Source: Actinomycetes bacterium (GTDB lineage Bacteria > Actinomycetota > Acidimicrobiia > Acidimicrobiales > RAAP-2). Taken from it: DNA of 64,000 nucleotides. Position numbers and translations under genes: made by a program. The notes beneath the pieces are model-generated. The model made no database searches and had not been told where the DNA came from. It saw only the letters and a list, made by a program, of their open reading frames with translations. Below, piece by piece: positions 27,422 through 37,424 of this stretch (position 1 is the stretch's first letter; every line of letters begins with the position of its first letter). The stretch is taken from contig JAJXUK010000008.1 of assembly GCA_021782915.1 (NCBI GenBank), positions 1 through 64,000 of the forward strand. The letters are read 5' to 3'.

Positions 27422-27957
27422 TTTCCGTCGTCCGCGAGCAGATCTCGGCCATTGAGCCAGTCGACGAGCGCGAGCGCGCGTCGATCGCGGCCACGCTGGT
27501 GCGCCTGGGCTGGCCCGTTGACCCCTTCGCGGAGCGCGCGCACTCCCATCACCTGACCGCGTCGGGCTTCATCGTCTCGACCCGCGGCGTACTTCTGCAC
27601 CGGCACCGTCGCCTCGGCATCTGGGTGCAGCCGGGTGGACACGTGGACGAGGGTGAAGACCCGGCGGTCGCGGCCGAGCGCGAGTGCGCCGAAGAGACCG
27701 GGCTGAGCGTGCACCACCTCGACGGGCGCGTCTTTCACGTGGACGTGCACCCTGGTCCGCGTGGACACACTCACTACGATCTTCGCTACGTGCTGCTCAG
27801 CGCGCCCGGCGATCCGCACCCGTCACCCGGCGAGAGTCCGGAGGTCTTCTGGTACGACTTCGCCGCGGCGCGTGAGCGGGCCGAGCCGGCGCTCGTGGCC
27901 GCTCTGGGCAAGCTGGAGCGCGTGACGAGCGGCGTGCGAGACTGGCCGAGTGACTGA
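27418..27957 (+). CDS. NUDIX hydrolase
   Basis: 179 aa; Nudix box GGHVDEGEDPAVAAERECAEETGLSV. Confidence 0.9.
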   Translation: MISVVREQISAIEPVDERERASIAATLVRLGWPVDPFAERAHSHHLTASGFIVSTRGVLLHRHRRLGIWVQPGGHVDEGEDPAVAAERECAEETGLSVHHLDGRVFHVDVHPGPRGHTHYDLRYVLLSAPGDPHPSPGESPEVFWYDFAAARERAEPALVAALGKLERVTSGVRDWPSD

Positions 27958-28660
27958 CGCGGAGGCGCTGCGGGCCCTGATGGAGGCCGATCGGTGGATC
28001 GAGCGCGTGAGCGGCCAGCGGCGCACGTTGCCCGAGGCCGAGGAGCTGGCGGGGGTGGAGGGCGAGTTGCGAGGCCTGGCGGGTGCTCTGCGGAGCGCTC
28101 AGGAGGCGCTGCAACCGGTGCGCACGGCTCACGAGGCGGCCCACGAGGAGGGCGCGCGCCTCGGCGCGCGCCTCGTCGAGCTGGAGGCACGGCTCAGCAC
28201 TAGCGGGGCCGCCGCTCGGGACCTCGCGGCGATTCAGCGAGAGGTGCAGCAGGTGCGCGAGCGTCGCGGGAGCGAAGAGGATCGCGAGCTCGAGCTCCTG
28301 CTCGAACTCGAGCCCCTGGAGGAGGCCGTCGAGGCGGTCAAGACGGTGGCCGCGCCGCTCGTGGCGCGCCGTGCGCAGCTGCAGGCCCAGCTGGAGGCCC
28401 TGCGCGCCTCGCTCGATGAGGAGCTGGACTCCCTGCGAGCCTCACGCGCGCAGGCCGCGTCGGCGCTGCCCGAGACCCTGCGCACCCGATACGAGGCCGC
28501 GCTGGGCCGAGCGGGCACGTCCGGGGCAGCCCAGCTCGTGAACGGGCGCTGCGACGGCTGTCGGCTGAGCCTGGCCCCCCTGGACGTCGAGCGGGCTCGC
28601 GCCGTCAGCGACGGCGAGTTTGCGGCGTGCCCGGAGTGCGGGAGGATTCTGCTGCCGTGA
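27950..28660 (+). CDS. C4-type zinc ribbon, coiled-coil protein
   Basis: 236 aa; long coiled coil, C-terminal CDGCRLSL...CPECGRILLP. Confidence 0.85.
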   Translation: MTDAEALRALMEADRWIERVSGQRRTLPEAEELAGVEGELRGLAGALRSAQEALQPVRTAHEAAHEEGARLGARLVELEARLSTSGAAARDLAAIQREVQQVRERRGSEEDRELELLLELEPLEEAVEAVKTVAAPLVARRAQLQAQLEALRASLDEELDSLRASRAQAASALPETLRTRYEAALGRAGTSGAAQLVNGRCDGCRLSLAPLDVERARAVSDGEFAACPECGRILLP

Positions 28661-29253
28661 TTATCTTGATCCGTCACGGCCAGACCGTCACCAACGCCCA
28701 GAACCTCCTCGTGGGGCGTAGCGATCCGGATCTGACCGAGCTGGGGCGGCGTCAGGCGCTGGCGCTGAGACCGTGGCTCTCGGGCGTGGTTGAGGTCTGG
28801 ACGTCCCCGCTGCGCCGTGCCCAGGACACGGCGTCACTCGCGCTGCCTGACCTGGTGGCTCGCGTGGTCGATGACTTCATTGAGGTGGACTATGGCGTCC
28901 TGGACGGTCAGCCGCTGAGCGTCATCAGCGCCGAGCAGTGGCGCCACTTCGAGTCCGAGCACCACAGCGCCTTCGGCGACGGCGAGTCGCTCGCCTCGGT
29001 GGATGAGCGGGTTCACGGACGCCTCGAGGAGCTGCTGGGCGATCGAGAGAGTCTGCTGCACGCTCATCACCAGCACCTGGCGATCGTGAGCCACATGTCG
29101 CCCATCAAGTCCGCGGCGGTGTGGGCGCTGGGCGTGGGCGGAGCCACGGCGTGGCGCACCCGTCTGGACAATGGATCCATCACCGTGATCGGCACTCGCG
29201 ACGACTCGCCGTCGCTGGTTCGCTTCAACGTGGTGCCGATCCTGGGGGCCTGA
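28657..29253 (+). CDS. Histidine phosphatase family protein
   Basis: Start MIILIRHGQTVTNAQNLL (GTG overlapping the upstream stop); IEVDYGVLDGQ, VSHMSPIKSAAVWALGV. Confidence 0.9.
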   Translation: MIILIRHGQTVTNAQNLLVGRSDPDLTELGRRQALALRPWLSGVVEVWTSPLRRAQDTASLALPDLVARVVDDFIEVDYGVLDGQPLSVISAEQWRHFESEHHSAFGDGESLASVDERVHGRLEELLGDRESLLHAHHQHLAIVSHMSPIKSAAVWALGVGGATAWRTRLDNGSITVIGTRDDSPSLVRFNVVPILGA

Positions 29254-29262
29254 GAACAACGA

Positions 29263-29300
29263 AGAGCCTGCCTGCTCCCTGTGGGGAACAGGCAGGCTCT
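29263..29300 (+). terminator. Strong hairpin (12-bp AGAGCCTGCCTG/CAGGCAGGCTCT plus inner TCCC/GGGA), likely terminator
   Basis: Starts 10 nt after the histidine phosphatase stop. No T-tract follows. Confidence 0.6.
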
Positions 29301-29411
29301 CGAAGTTGGCCCCCCCAGCCAATGGTTAGAAATTACTGCGCGCCTGGGCGCTAGGGTGACGCCGGATTGCCGTAATTGCTGCGTTGTGAGCAAATTCACA
29401 TGGAGGGATCT

Positions 29412-30395
29412 ATGAAGCGTCGCCGACTGGGCCAGGGTCTGGAGGTCTCCGAGCAGGGACTCGGCTGCATGGGCATGAGCGAGTTCTACGGCACGGGGGA
29501 CGACGCCGAGTCCCTCGCCACGATCCACGAGGCGCTGGACTCGGGCGTGAACTTCCTGGACACCGCGGACATGTACGGACCCTTCACCAACGAACGTCTC
29601 GTGGGCCGGGCCATCGCCTCACGGCGCGAGGACGTGGTCCTGGCGACGAAGTTCGGCAACGAGCGCGGCGAGGACGGCTCCTTCATCCGCGTCAACGGGC
29701 GTCCGGAGTACGTGCTCGCCGCCTGTGAGGCGTCCCTGGCCCGCCTCGGCGTGGAGCACATCGACCTCTACTACCAGCACCGCGTGGACCGCAGCGTGCC
29801 GGTGGAGGAGACGTGGGGGGCGATGGCCTCTTTGGTCGAGGCCGGCAAGGTGCGCCACCTCGGCATCTCGGAGGCCTCCGCGGCCACAATCGAGCGCGCG
29901 CACGCGGTGCACCCCGTGAGCGCCGTGCAGAGCGAGTACTCGCTGTGGACTCGCGACCCCGAAGACGGGGTCCTGGACACGTGTCGGCGCCTCGGAATCG
30001 GCTTCGTGGCCTACAGCCCCCTGGGGCGCGGCTTTCTCACTGGCGAAGAGGCGAACCGCTCCACCACCGACGCGCGTGACTTCCGCTCCACCCATCCGCG
30101 CTTCCAGGGAGAGAACCGAGTGGCCAACCTTGCCCTCGTGGCGCGCCTCGAGGTGCTGGCGGTAGACAAGGGCGTGAGCGTGGCGCAGCTGGCCCTGGCG
30201 TGGGTCCTGTCTCGCGGAGACGACGTGGTGCCGATTCCCGGCACGAAGCGGCGCAGATGGTTGCGTGAGAACATCGCCGCGAGCGACATCGTGCTCAGCG
30301 GCGCCGAGTGTGCGGCCCTGGAGGACGCGGTTCCGCGCGAGGCGGTGGCCGGTGAACGCTACCGCGAGCAGGGGATGCTGACGATCAACGGCTAG
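29412..30395 (+). CDS. Aldo/keto reductase
   Basis: Start [27 protein letters not shown] with [38 protein letters not shown]. Confidence 0.9.
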   Translation: MKRRRLGQGLEVSEQGLGCMGMSEFYGTGDDAESLATIHEALDSGVNFLDTADMYGPFTNERLVGRAIASRREDVVLATKFGNERGEDGSFIRVNGRPEYVLAACEASLARLGVEHIDLYYQHRVDRSVPVEETWGAMASLVEAGKVRHLGISEASAATIERAHAVHPVSAVQSEYSLWTRDPEDGVLDTCRRLGIGFVAYSPLGRGFLTGEEANRSTTDARDFRSTHPRFQGENRVANLALVARLEVLAVDKGVSVAQLALAWVLSRGDDVVPIPGTKRRRWLRENIAASDIVLSGAECAALEDAVPREAVAGERYREQGMLTING

Positions 30396-31974
30396 TGGTC
30401 ACGCCGTCGCTGAGTACGACCACTCGGTCGCACCAGGCGATGACGCGCTCGTCGTGCGTGGCCACGAGCACGCCCGCGCCGCATCGATCGAGCAGTCCGA
30501 GCACGGCGTCGACCTCGTTGGTGCCGAGGCCACTGGTGGGCTCGTCCAGCACGAGCAGCTGGGGCGAGCCCAGCAGCGCTCTCACGAGCGCCACTCGCTG
30601 GCGCTCGCCGCGCGAGAGGTTGCTCCAGCGCGTGTCCGGGGTCACCGTGAGCCCCACGCTCGCCAGGTCGGCGACGTAGTCGCGTCGCGCGGGCCGGCCC
30701 AGGGTGATCACGTCGCGCACGTAGCCCTCGCTCAGTCCCGGCTCGGCACCGACGTAGGACACGTGCGCGCGCAGGGCGGCCTCGTCGAGGCGCGTGAGCC
30801 CTACGCCGTCGACCTCGACCTCGCCGCCGGAGGCCTCATCGAGGCCCACGGCCACGCGCAGCAGGGCGGACTTGCCGGCGCCCGAGGGCCCCACGAGGCC
30901 CACGTGCTCGCCGGGTTCGACGTGCAGGCTGGCCGCGTGCACGAGTGGACCTCCGTCGAAGACGCTGACCTCGGACAGCTCGAGCCGACCCCGAGCGGGC
31001 CAGGGCTCTTCAGCGCTGGCGCCGGCCGGGGCCAGTTCGTCGAGGCGCTCGGCCGCGCCACTCACGGCCACCGCCGTCTCCACGCCGGCGCGCCACGCGC
31101 TTGCGTACTCGAGGCTGCTCAGTGCCAGCAGCGTGGCGACCACGACCCAGACGGGTGCGGCCGCTGGGCGCGTGGCCAGCACCCCGAGGAGGGCTCCGGC
31201 GCTTCCCAGGGGCCCGGCCAGGCCCAGGGTGCGTGCGCGGCGCTGACGACGCTGCTCGGCGCGCGCGAGTGCTTGGCCGGCCGCGGCGCAGCGAGCCTGG
31301 GCGAAGTCCTCTCGGTGCAGCAGGCTCAACTCCGGGACGGCCCCGCCCAGCTCCACCAACGTGGCGCGGTAGCGGCCCCGGCTCTCGCGCACGAGTCGAT
31401 CGCTCGCGACGAGGCGTGGGTAGTGCGCCAGGATCGCCAGCGCGCTCAGCACCTGGCACGCACCGAGCACGCCGGCGCTGGGCCACCACGACGAGCGCGC
31501 GGGCAGCAATCCCAGCACGAGGTCCCCGACCAGGGCGGTACCGGCCGCGCTCGCGGCGGGGATGACGGCGCGCAGCCACAGATCCTGGAGCTCGTCGGTG
31601 TCGCGCAGGGCGCGCTCGAGCAGGTCGCCGGAGGCCTGCTGGCGCCAGCGCCGATACGGCCAGCGCCCCACGCTGAGCATGAGCCAGCGCCGCCAGTGCG
31701 TGACGGCCGCGAGGCCCAGGCGGTGCGCGCTCATGCGCTCCGCGTAGCGAATCGGCGAGCGCAGGAAGGCCAGCAGTTCGATCACGATGAGCACACCAAG
31801 CACCGCGGCCAGACCTGGTCGACGTGCGCTCTCCACGAGCAGGCCCAGGGCGCCGACGCTGAGCGCGAGACTGCTGAGGCTGGCGAGCAGTCCGGCGCCC
31901 AGCGCCACGAGCAGGGCCCGCCGTGGGGGTCGCGCGCGTCGTAACCAGCGCAGGAGTCGGCGCAGGTCGCTCAC
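30385..31974 (-). CDS. CydC-like ABC transporter permease/ATPase
   Basis: 529 aa; TM domain with ATPase [35 protein letters not shown]. Confidence 0.8.
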   Translation of the reverse strand: MSDLRRLLRWLRRARPPRRALLVALGAGLLASLSSLALSVGALGLLVESARRPGLAAVLGVLIVIELLAFLRSPIRYAERMSAHRLGLAAVTHWRRWLMLSVGRWPYRRWRQQASGDLLERALRDTDELQDLWLRAVIPAASAAGTALVGDLVLGLLPARSSWWPSAGVLGACQVLSALAILAHYPRLVASDRLVRESRGRYRATLVELGGAVPELSLLHREDFAQARCAAAGQALARAEQRRQRRARTLGLAGPLGSAGALLGVLATRPAAAPVWVVVATLLALSSLEYASAWRAGVETAVAVSGAAERLDELAPAGASAEEPWPARGRLELSEVSVFDGGPLVHAASLHVEPGEHVGLVGPSGAGKSALLRVAVGLDEASGGEVEVDGVGLTRLDEAALRAHVSYVGAEPGLSEGYVRDVITLGRPARRDYVADLASVGLTVTPDTRWSNLSRGERQRVALVRALLGSPQLLVLDEPTSGLGTNEVDAVLGLLDRCGAGVLVATHDERVIAWCDRVVVLSDGVTTSR

Positions 31975-33437
31975 ATGCGCACCGTCTGCGTGGGCTCCAG
32001 GAGTGGACTGTCGACCGTGGCCTCGAGGATCGTGGTGTCCAGCTCGCCCAAGACGCGGCGCAGCCGCTCACGGTTGTGCGCGTCGAGCACTCCCGCGACG
32101 TCGTCGAGGACGAGGACCTCGGCCCGAGCCAGCAGGGCCCGGGCCAGCAGCACCCGCACCCTCTCGCCGCTGGAGAGTGCACGTCCGTCCGCGCCCAGGT
32201 CGGCTCGAAGGTCGGCGAAGCGTGCCCCGCTGAGGCCGAGCCGTTCGAGCATCGCGCGTACGTCGCGCTCGTCAGCCTCGCGGGCGCACGTGAGATTGTC
32301 CCAGATCGATCCCGAGACCACGACGCTCTCCGGGCTCACGAAGCCCAACGGCACGTCGCGGCGCTCGAGCGATCCCGCCGCCGGGGCGCGCCAGCCCACC
32401 AGGGTGTGCAGGAGGGTCGTCTTGCCAGCGCCGGAGGGCCCGGTGATGACGAGTCGGTCCCCGTCGTGCAGGTCGATGCTGAACGCTGGCCCGCCGGGTG
32501 TCGTGCGCAGGCCCTCGCAGCGCAGGAGCGCCGCGGGGTTCGAGCGGGTCGGGGCGGACGTGCTCAGCACCTCACGGGCCTGTCGGGCGTTGTCGCGACG
32601 GTGAAAGGCGGTGCCGAATCGTCGCACGTGGGTGAAGACCTCGGCGGTGACGAGCACGGCGATGAGGCCGCGCTCCAGGCTGAGATGGCCACCGAGCAGT
32701 GAGAAGCCGACGACCATGGCGACGAGTCCGATGCTCACACCGCCCAGGAACTCCGTGATGAGCGAAGAGCCGAGGCTCACGCGAACCGCGCGCTCGACAA
32801 TGGCGTGCTCGGAGTCGCTGATCGCACCGATCTCGCTCGCGCCGAAGTCCACCGCGCCGAGGGCGCGCAGATCAGGTGCGTGCCCGATGAGCTCGAGTTG
32901 GCGACTCTCGAGGGTCGCTCGTCGCGCGCGGTACTCCACGTCGATGGCGGCGCTGCGCTTGCCCGCGCGGCGATAGAGCGGGACCGACAGGCCGAGCAGG
33001 GCGATGACGATGGTGGCGCTCAGCGGGCCCGCAGACCACAGCACGACACCGAGACCGAGGATGCCCACGCGGGCGCTGGTGCTCAGGACCTCGAGCTCGG
33101 GCAGCGCCGCAATGTCCTCGATGGCCGTGCTGACGTCGCTGCGCGCCCGCGCCGCGACGGCGGCGGGCGCACGCATGAAGTCCACCACGCGGGCGCGATA
33201 GAAGTCGCGCACGCGGCCCGCCGCGCGCCAGGACCACTCCTCACTCAGCTGAGCCGTGAGAAGGCGCACTGCCAGGACCAGGACGAGCGTCATCACGCCA
33301 CGAGCTACGCGCGCGTGGGCGACGTCGACGACGCCGTGCGCGCTCAGCACCGCGAGTCCCAGCCCCACCAGGGATAGAGCGGCACCCACGACGCGCGCGC
33401 TCCAGATCGGACCGCTCGGGCTCGCGTTGGGCGTCAC
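31971..33437 (-). CDS. CydD-like ABC transporter permease/ATPase with degenerate NBD
   Basis: 488 aa; GPSGAGKTTLLH, LSSGERVR, but Walker B ends LDD and the H-loop reads ATVDS. Confidence 0.75.
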   Translation of the reverse strand: MTPNASPSGPIWSARVVGAALSLVGLGLAVLSAHGVVDVAHARVARGVMTLVLVLAVRLLTAQLSEEWSWRAAGRVRDFYRARVVDFMRAPAAVAARARSDVSTAIEDIAALPELEVLSTSARVGILGLGVVLWSAGPLSATIVIALLGLSVPLYRRAGKRSAAIDVEYRARRATLESRQLELIGHAPDLRALGAVDFGASEIGAISDSEHAIVERAVRVSLGSSLITEFLGGVSIGLVAMVVGFSLLGGHLSLERGLIAVLVTAEVFTHVRRFGTAFHRRDNARQAREVLSTSAPTRSNPAALLRCEGLRTTPGGPAFSIDLHDGDRLVITGPSGAGKTTLLHTLVGWRAPAAGSLERRDVPLGFVSPESVVVSGSIWDNLTCAREADERDVRAMLERLGLSGARFADLRADLGADGRALSSGERVRVLLARALLARAEVLVLDDVAGVLDAHNRERLRRVLGELDTTILEATVDSPLLEPTQTVRM

Positions 33438-33485
33438 CGCTCGATGCTAACGAGGCTCGCCACACCCCGATGACGCGCAGGGGAC

Positions 33486-33911
33486 CTAGTCGCTCGTGTC
33501 GACGATGAGCACCGAGCAGGGCGCCTCGTGAGCGATTGAGTTGGGAACGCTGCCCAACACACGTCGGGCCCCCCTCATGCCTTGATTGCCCACCACGATC
33601 AGGTCGGCTCCGACGTTTCGGGCCGTCTGCAGGATCGCCTGGACCGCGTCGCCCTCGACGCCGTGGGCCGTTGCGGTGACGCCGTGTCGTTGGGCGATGA
33701 AGGTGAACTCCTGCAGGAGCGCCTCCGCGTCGCTGAGGCTACCCATGGCGGCGTACTCGCTCGGCAACTGATTCAAGGCGACTCGCGTACCTCGGTAGGC
33801 CGAGACGACATGGAGCTGACCCTGAAACTGGGCGCAGACGCCCGCTGCCGCTTCGACCGCGCGTCGCGCCGTCGACGAGTCATTGGCGCCCACTACGACC
33901 GTCTCAAACAT
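33486..33911 (-). CDS. Universal stress protein family
   Basis: 141 aa; VVVGANDSSTARRAVEAA, LIVVGNQGMRGARRVLGSVPNSIAHEAPCSVLIV. Confidence 0.9.
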   Translation of the reverse strand: MFETVVVGANDSSTARRAVEAAAGVCAQFQGQLHVVSAYRGTRVALNQLPSEYAAMGSLSDAEALLQEFTFIAQRHGVTATAHGVEGDAVQAILQTARNVGADLIVVGNQGMRGARRVLGSVPNSIAHEAPCSVLIVDTSD

Positions 33912-33929
33912 GACCCACCTCCCTGGGGG

Positions 33930-35639
33930 TCAAGAGTACTGGTCGGCCCGGGCTGGCGGCGTGCTATCGCGATGGGGTAGTGCGCGAGCCGGACCGTTCA
34001 GCCAGTCGCGCAGCGCCAGCGTCGCCCGACAGTCGTCTTCGTTGTACTCGAGCAGCCGTCGGCGCGACGCCTCGGCCGGAGCGCCGTCTCCACAGGCGAT
34101 CTCGTACCAGGACATCGACGCCTCTCCGCTCGGGTTGGGGTCGCGCCAGGAGAAGCCCGCACCGCCAGCGAGTGACTTGAGGCCCAAGGGTCCTTCAGTC
34201 TGTATTTGGGACTTGACCACCGCGTGCATGTCGATCCACTCGCGGGGAGTCGCGGCCCGGAACTCCTCGAGGTCGTCGCGGCGAGGGCCGTTCTCGAGGG
34301 GCACCGCGACGGCTCGATTCATCGCGCCGTCCTCGGCCTGAGCCCAGAAGCAGTAGGCGGCAAAGCTCAGGCCGGCCCGGTGACACGTGTCGCGCAGGGC
34401 GCTGAACCACGACCAGAACTGCGAGAAGGTCTCGGCCTCCGAGCGCGGGCTCAGTTCAGCCCAGTTGGCGAAGTGTCGGTAGCCGGGAGCGATGGGGCTG
34501 TCGGGGGCTCGCAGCGTGACGTAGGCACCCCAGAGGTACGTCAGGTCGTTGTAGCTCTCCATGTCGACGTCGACTTCCACGTCGGCGCCCGGGCAGCCGA
34601 CGTCCGTCGCGTCCACGATGCGTAGCGGGCTCGAGCGCACGTGGGCCCGGGCGCGGTAGATCAGCTCCTCCAGGTTCTCGATGGAGCGCCCGAGCACGAC
34701 CTCGCGCGCGGCGTTCTCGGGCAGTGCGCGTCGCGCGTCACGGGCGAGTTGGGGGTCCAGACGTGCCAGCGCGGCGCGGGTGGGCACGCCATGCTCGCGC
34801 AGGAGGCCCTGTTGGCTCGCGTTGGTGAAGCGAGTCAGCGAGACGTCGTCGCTCGCCTCGAGCTCTCGCAGGCAGTGCTCGGCGTACGGGCACTCCAGGC
34901 ACTCGCGATGCCAGTGCGGCGCAGTGGGGAAGGCCGCCTCGCCGCGCGACCAACTCTCGTGTCCGAGGAGAACGGCGAGCCTGCTCTCGTAGAGCTCATC
35001 GTAGGTGGCCAGGTTGAAGCGAGGATGGTCCCGGCCCGCCAGCTCGAGCCAGAAGACCCTGGCGTGGCGGTCGATGAGCCCGGCCCGAGCCTGGGGGTCG
35101 GCGTGCCCGAGGACCCCCAGGACGCGGGTGGCGTGGGCCAGGGTGATGCCGCTGCGCGTCACGGATCGCGTGGCGCGCACGCCGACGCCGTCGCGAAAGT
35201 GCGCACGCGACGGCACGAGGTCCTCGAGGCTCGCCTCGAGGGTGCGCCGGGTCAGCGCGGTCTCGATCACCTCGATGTTCTTGATCAGCACGGGCGCGTA
35301 GGTGTGTTGGTTCTCACGCCGCCCCACCCGGACCAGGGCCTGGACGCGACTGCGCCGCCGGCCGAGGACGTCATCAGGGAGCACGGGCGAGACGACGAGC
35401 GCCGTCCCCGCCTCCAGATGCTGGAGGGTGTCCGGCACGCTGGCCGGTCGCGCGGCCCCCGGATGCGCCTGGACCAGTTGGCTCAGGACGTGCTCGCGCC
35501 ACTCCTCGGCCGCCCGGCGGCGACGGTGGGCCTCGGCGCTCTCGCCCGGCGCCGAGAAGGCGAAGGGCTCGCCGCGCGAGAGGGCCACCCGGTGCGCGCA
35601 CGCAACTATCTCGTCACCGCGCAGGGGTCGTGTCACCAC
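33930..35639 (-). CDS. TM0106-type RecB-like putative nuclease
   Basis: 569 aa; HRECLECPYAEHC, DVDMESYNDLTYLWGAYV, C-terminal LLEYNEDDCRATLALRDWL. Confidence 0.8.
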   Translation of the reverse strand: MVTRPLRGDEIVACAHRVALSRGEPFAFSAPGESAEAHRRRRAAEEWREHVLSQLVQAHPGAARPASVPDTLQHLEAGTALVVSPVLPDDVLGRRRSRVQALVRVGRRENQHTYAPVLIKNIEVIETALTRRTLEASLEDLVPSRAHFRDGVGVRATRSVTRSGITLAHATRVLGVLGHADPQARAGLIDRHARVFWLELAGRDHPRFNLATYDELYESRLAVLLGHESWSRGEAAFPTAPHWHRECLECPYAEHCLRELEASDDVSLTRFTNASQQGLLREHGVPTRAALARLDPQLARDARRALPENAAREVVLGRSIENLEELIYRARAHVRSSPLRIVDATDVGCPGADVEVDVDMESYNDLTYLWGAYVTLRAPDSPIAPGYRHFANWAELSPRSEAETFSQFWSWFSALRDTCHRAGLSFAAYCFWAQAEDGAMNRAVAVPLENGPRRDDLEEFRAATPREWIDMHAVVKSQIQTEGPLGLKSLAGGAGFSWRDPNPSGEASMSWYEIACGDGAPAEASRRRLLEYNEDDCRATLALRDWLNGPARALPHRDSTPPARADQYS

Positions 35640-35648
35640 GCTTCGAGC

Positions 35649-37424
35649 CTACGGGGCTCCCGTTGCCTGGTTGCGCCAGCTGCGCCAGAGCGCGGCGTAC
35701 TCACCGCCGTGACGGAGAAGTTCGTCGTGCGTGCCCAGTTCGACGATGCGTCCATCGCTGACGACGCAGACGCGATCGGCGTCGTGGGCCGTGTGGAGCC
35801 GGTGTGCGATGGCGATCACCGTGCGCCCGGCCAGGACCGCGGCGAGGGATCGCTCCAGGTGGCGGGCCGCGCGAGGATCGAGCAGGGCGGTGGCCTCGTC
35901 CAGGACCAGGGTATGGGGATTGGCCAGCACCAGGCGGGCCAGGGCGAGCTGCTGGGCCTGGGCCGGGGTGAGGCTGTAGCCGCTCGAGCCCACTTCTGTG
36001 TCGAGGCCCTGGGGCAGAGCGTCGGCCCACTCTCGCGCATCAACCGCCTCGAGTGCACGACGCAGCTCGTCGTCGCTGGCCGTGGGTTGTGAGAGGCGCA
36101 GATTGTCACGCAGGGTGCCGAGGAAGACGTGGTGCTCCTGGGTCACGAGGGCCACGTGGCGACGAAGCTCTCTCGGACTCAACCGGGCGAGGTCCACGTC
36201 GCCTACGCGAACCGAACCGCGCTGGGGCGCGTCGATGCCGGCGATCAGGCGCCCGAGCGTGGACTTGCCCGCCCCGGACGGCCCGACGATGGCCAAGCGC
36301 TCGCCTGGGCGAATCGTCAGGGAGACTCCGTGCAGGACGTCGTGTCCGGCCCGGTAGGCGTAGTGCGCGTCCTCAACGACGATCGTCTCGTCGTTCGCGG
36401 TGGTGGGGTCGGTGCCGGTGTCGGCACCGTCTTCGAGTCGCTCGTCGCGCACCCCGGCCACCCCGAAGAGCCGCGCCATCGACGTCTGGCCGATCTGCAG
36501 CTCGTCGAGCCAGGAGATGATGCGATCCAGAGGATCGTTGAGCTGTACGACGTAGAGGGTGACGGTGGTCGCCGCGCCGACGCTGATCAAGTGCTGCAGC
36601 GCCAGCCACCCGCTCCAGGCCAGGGTCGCCGCGACGGCGATGGCGAAGGCGCTCTCCACGGTCGGGAACCAGAGCAGGCGCATGAGCAGCGTGTACATCT
36701 CGGCGTAGAAGCTTTCGCGCACGTTGTCCTCGATTCGCGCGCTCTGGCGCGCTCCGAGACGGTGCGCGTCCACGGTGCGCGCACCCTCGGCGGTCTCGGC
36801 GACCGTGCCCGACAGCGACGCGTAGCTGACCCGTTCGCGCACGTAGCCGGGACGCGCGAAGCGCAGGTAGCGGCGAGTCGACACCACGAGCAGGGGAATC
36901 GAGACCAGGCTCGCGAGCGCGGCTCGCGGGCTCACGAGCACCATCGCCACCACCGTGATGAGCGCCTGGACCACGGCGACGAGCCACTCGGGCACCGCGA
37001 ATCGAACGGTGCGCGAGAGCGCGTCGATGTCGTTCGTGGTGCGGCTGAGCAGGTCGCCCGTGCTCGTGCGCTCGACCTCCACGAGCGGCAGAGCGAGGAC
37101 GCTGGCGAGGAACTCCTCGCGAAGTTGGGCGAAGACCTGCTCGCCGAGGACGTAACTGCGCCGTCGGGCGACAAAGGAGAGGCCGGCGTAGACGAGCGAA
37201 GCGCCCAGGAGGGCGGCGACGTGGCTCAGCACGAAGCGTGACGTCAGTTGGTGGGCCGTCGCGGCGTTGGTGATCTGTCCGATGATCCAGGCCGGGACCA
37301 GCGCCATTGCCGAGGCGAAGGCGTAGAAGCTGAGCATCGTCAGGCCGGCACGGCGATGTTGGCGCGCCAGGGCTATGGCGCGCGTGCGCACGGCGGCCCG
37401 ATCGGCGACGGGCAACTGGCTCAC
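35649..37424 (-). CDS. ABC exporter half-transporter with degenerate signature motif
   Basis: 591 aa; [32 protein letters not shown]; signature reads SLTPAQAQQ. Confidence 0.85.
   Translation of the reverse strand: MSQLPVADRAAVRTRAIALARQHRRAGLTMLSFYAFASAMALVPAWIIGQITNAATAHQLTSRFVLSHVAALLGASLVYAGLSFVARRRSYVLGEQVFAQLREEFLASVLALPLVEVERTSTGDLLSRTTNDIDALSRTVRFAVPEWLVAVVQALITVVAMVLVSPRAALASLVSIPLLVVSTRRYLRFARPGYVRERVSYASLSGTVAETAEGARTVDAHRLGARQSARIEDNVRESFYAEMYTLLMRLLWFPTVESAFAIAVAATLAWSGWLALQHLISVGAATTVTLYVVQLNDPLDRIISWLDELQIGQTSMARLFGVAGVRDERLEDGADTGTDPTTANDETIVVEDAHYAYRAGHDVLHGVSLTIRPGERLAIVGPSGAGKSTLGRLIAGIDAPQRGSVRVGDVDLARLSPRELRRHVALVTQEHHVFLGTLRDNLRLSQPTASDDELRRALEAVDAREWADALPQGLDTEVGSSGYSLTPAQAQQLALARLVLANPHTLVLDEATALLDPRAARHLERSLAAVLAGRTVIAIAHRLHTAHDADRVCVVSDGRIVELGTHDELLRHGGEYAALWRSWRNQATGAP

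Noticed and set aside
30454-31944. 496-aa plus-strand ORF opposite the CydC-like gene
   Set aside because: Shadow ORF; repetitive A/G/H/Q composition and no family motif.
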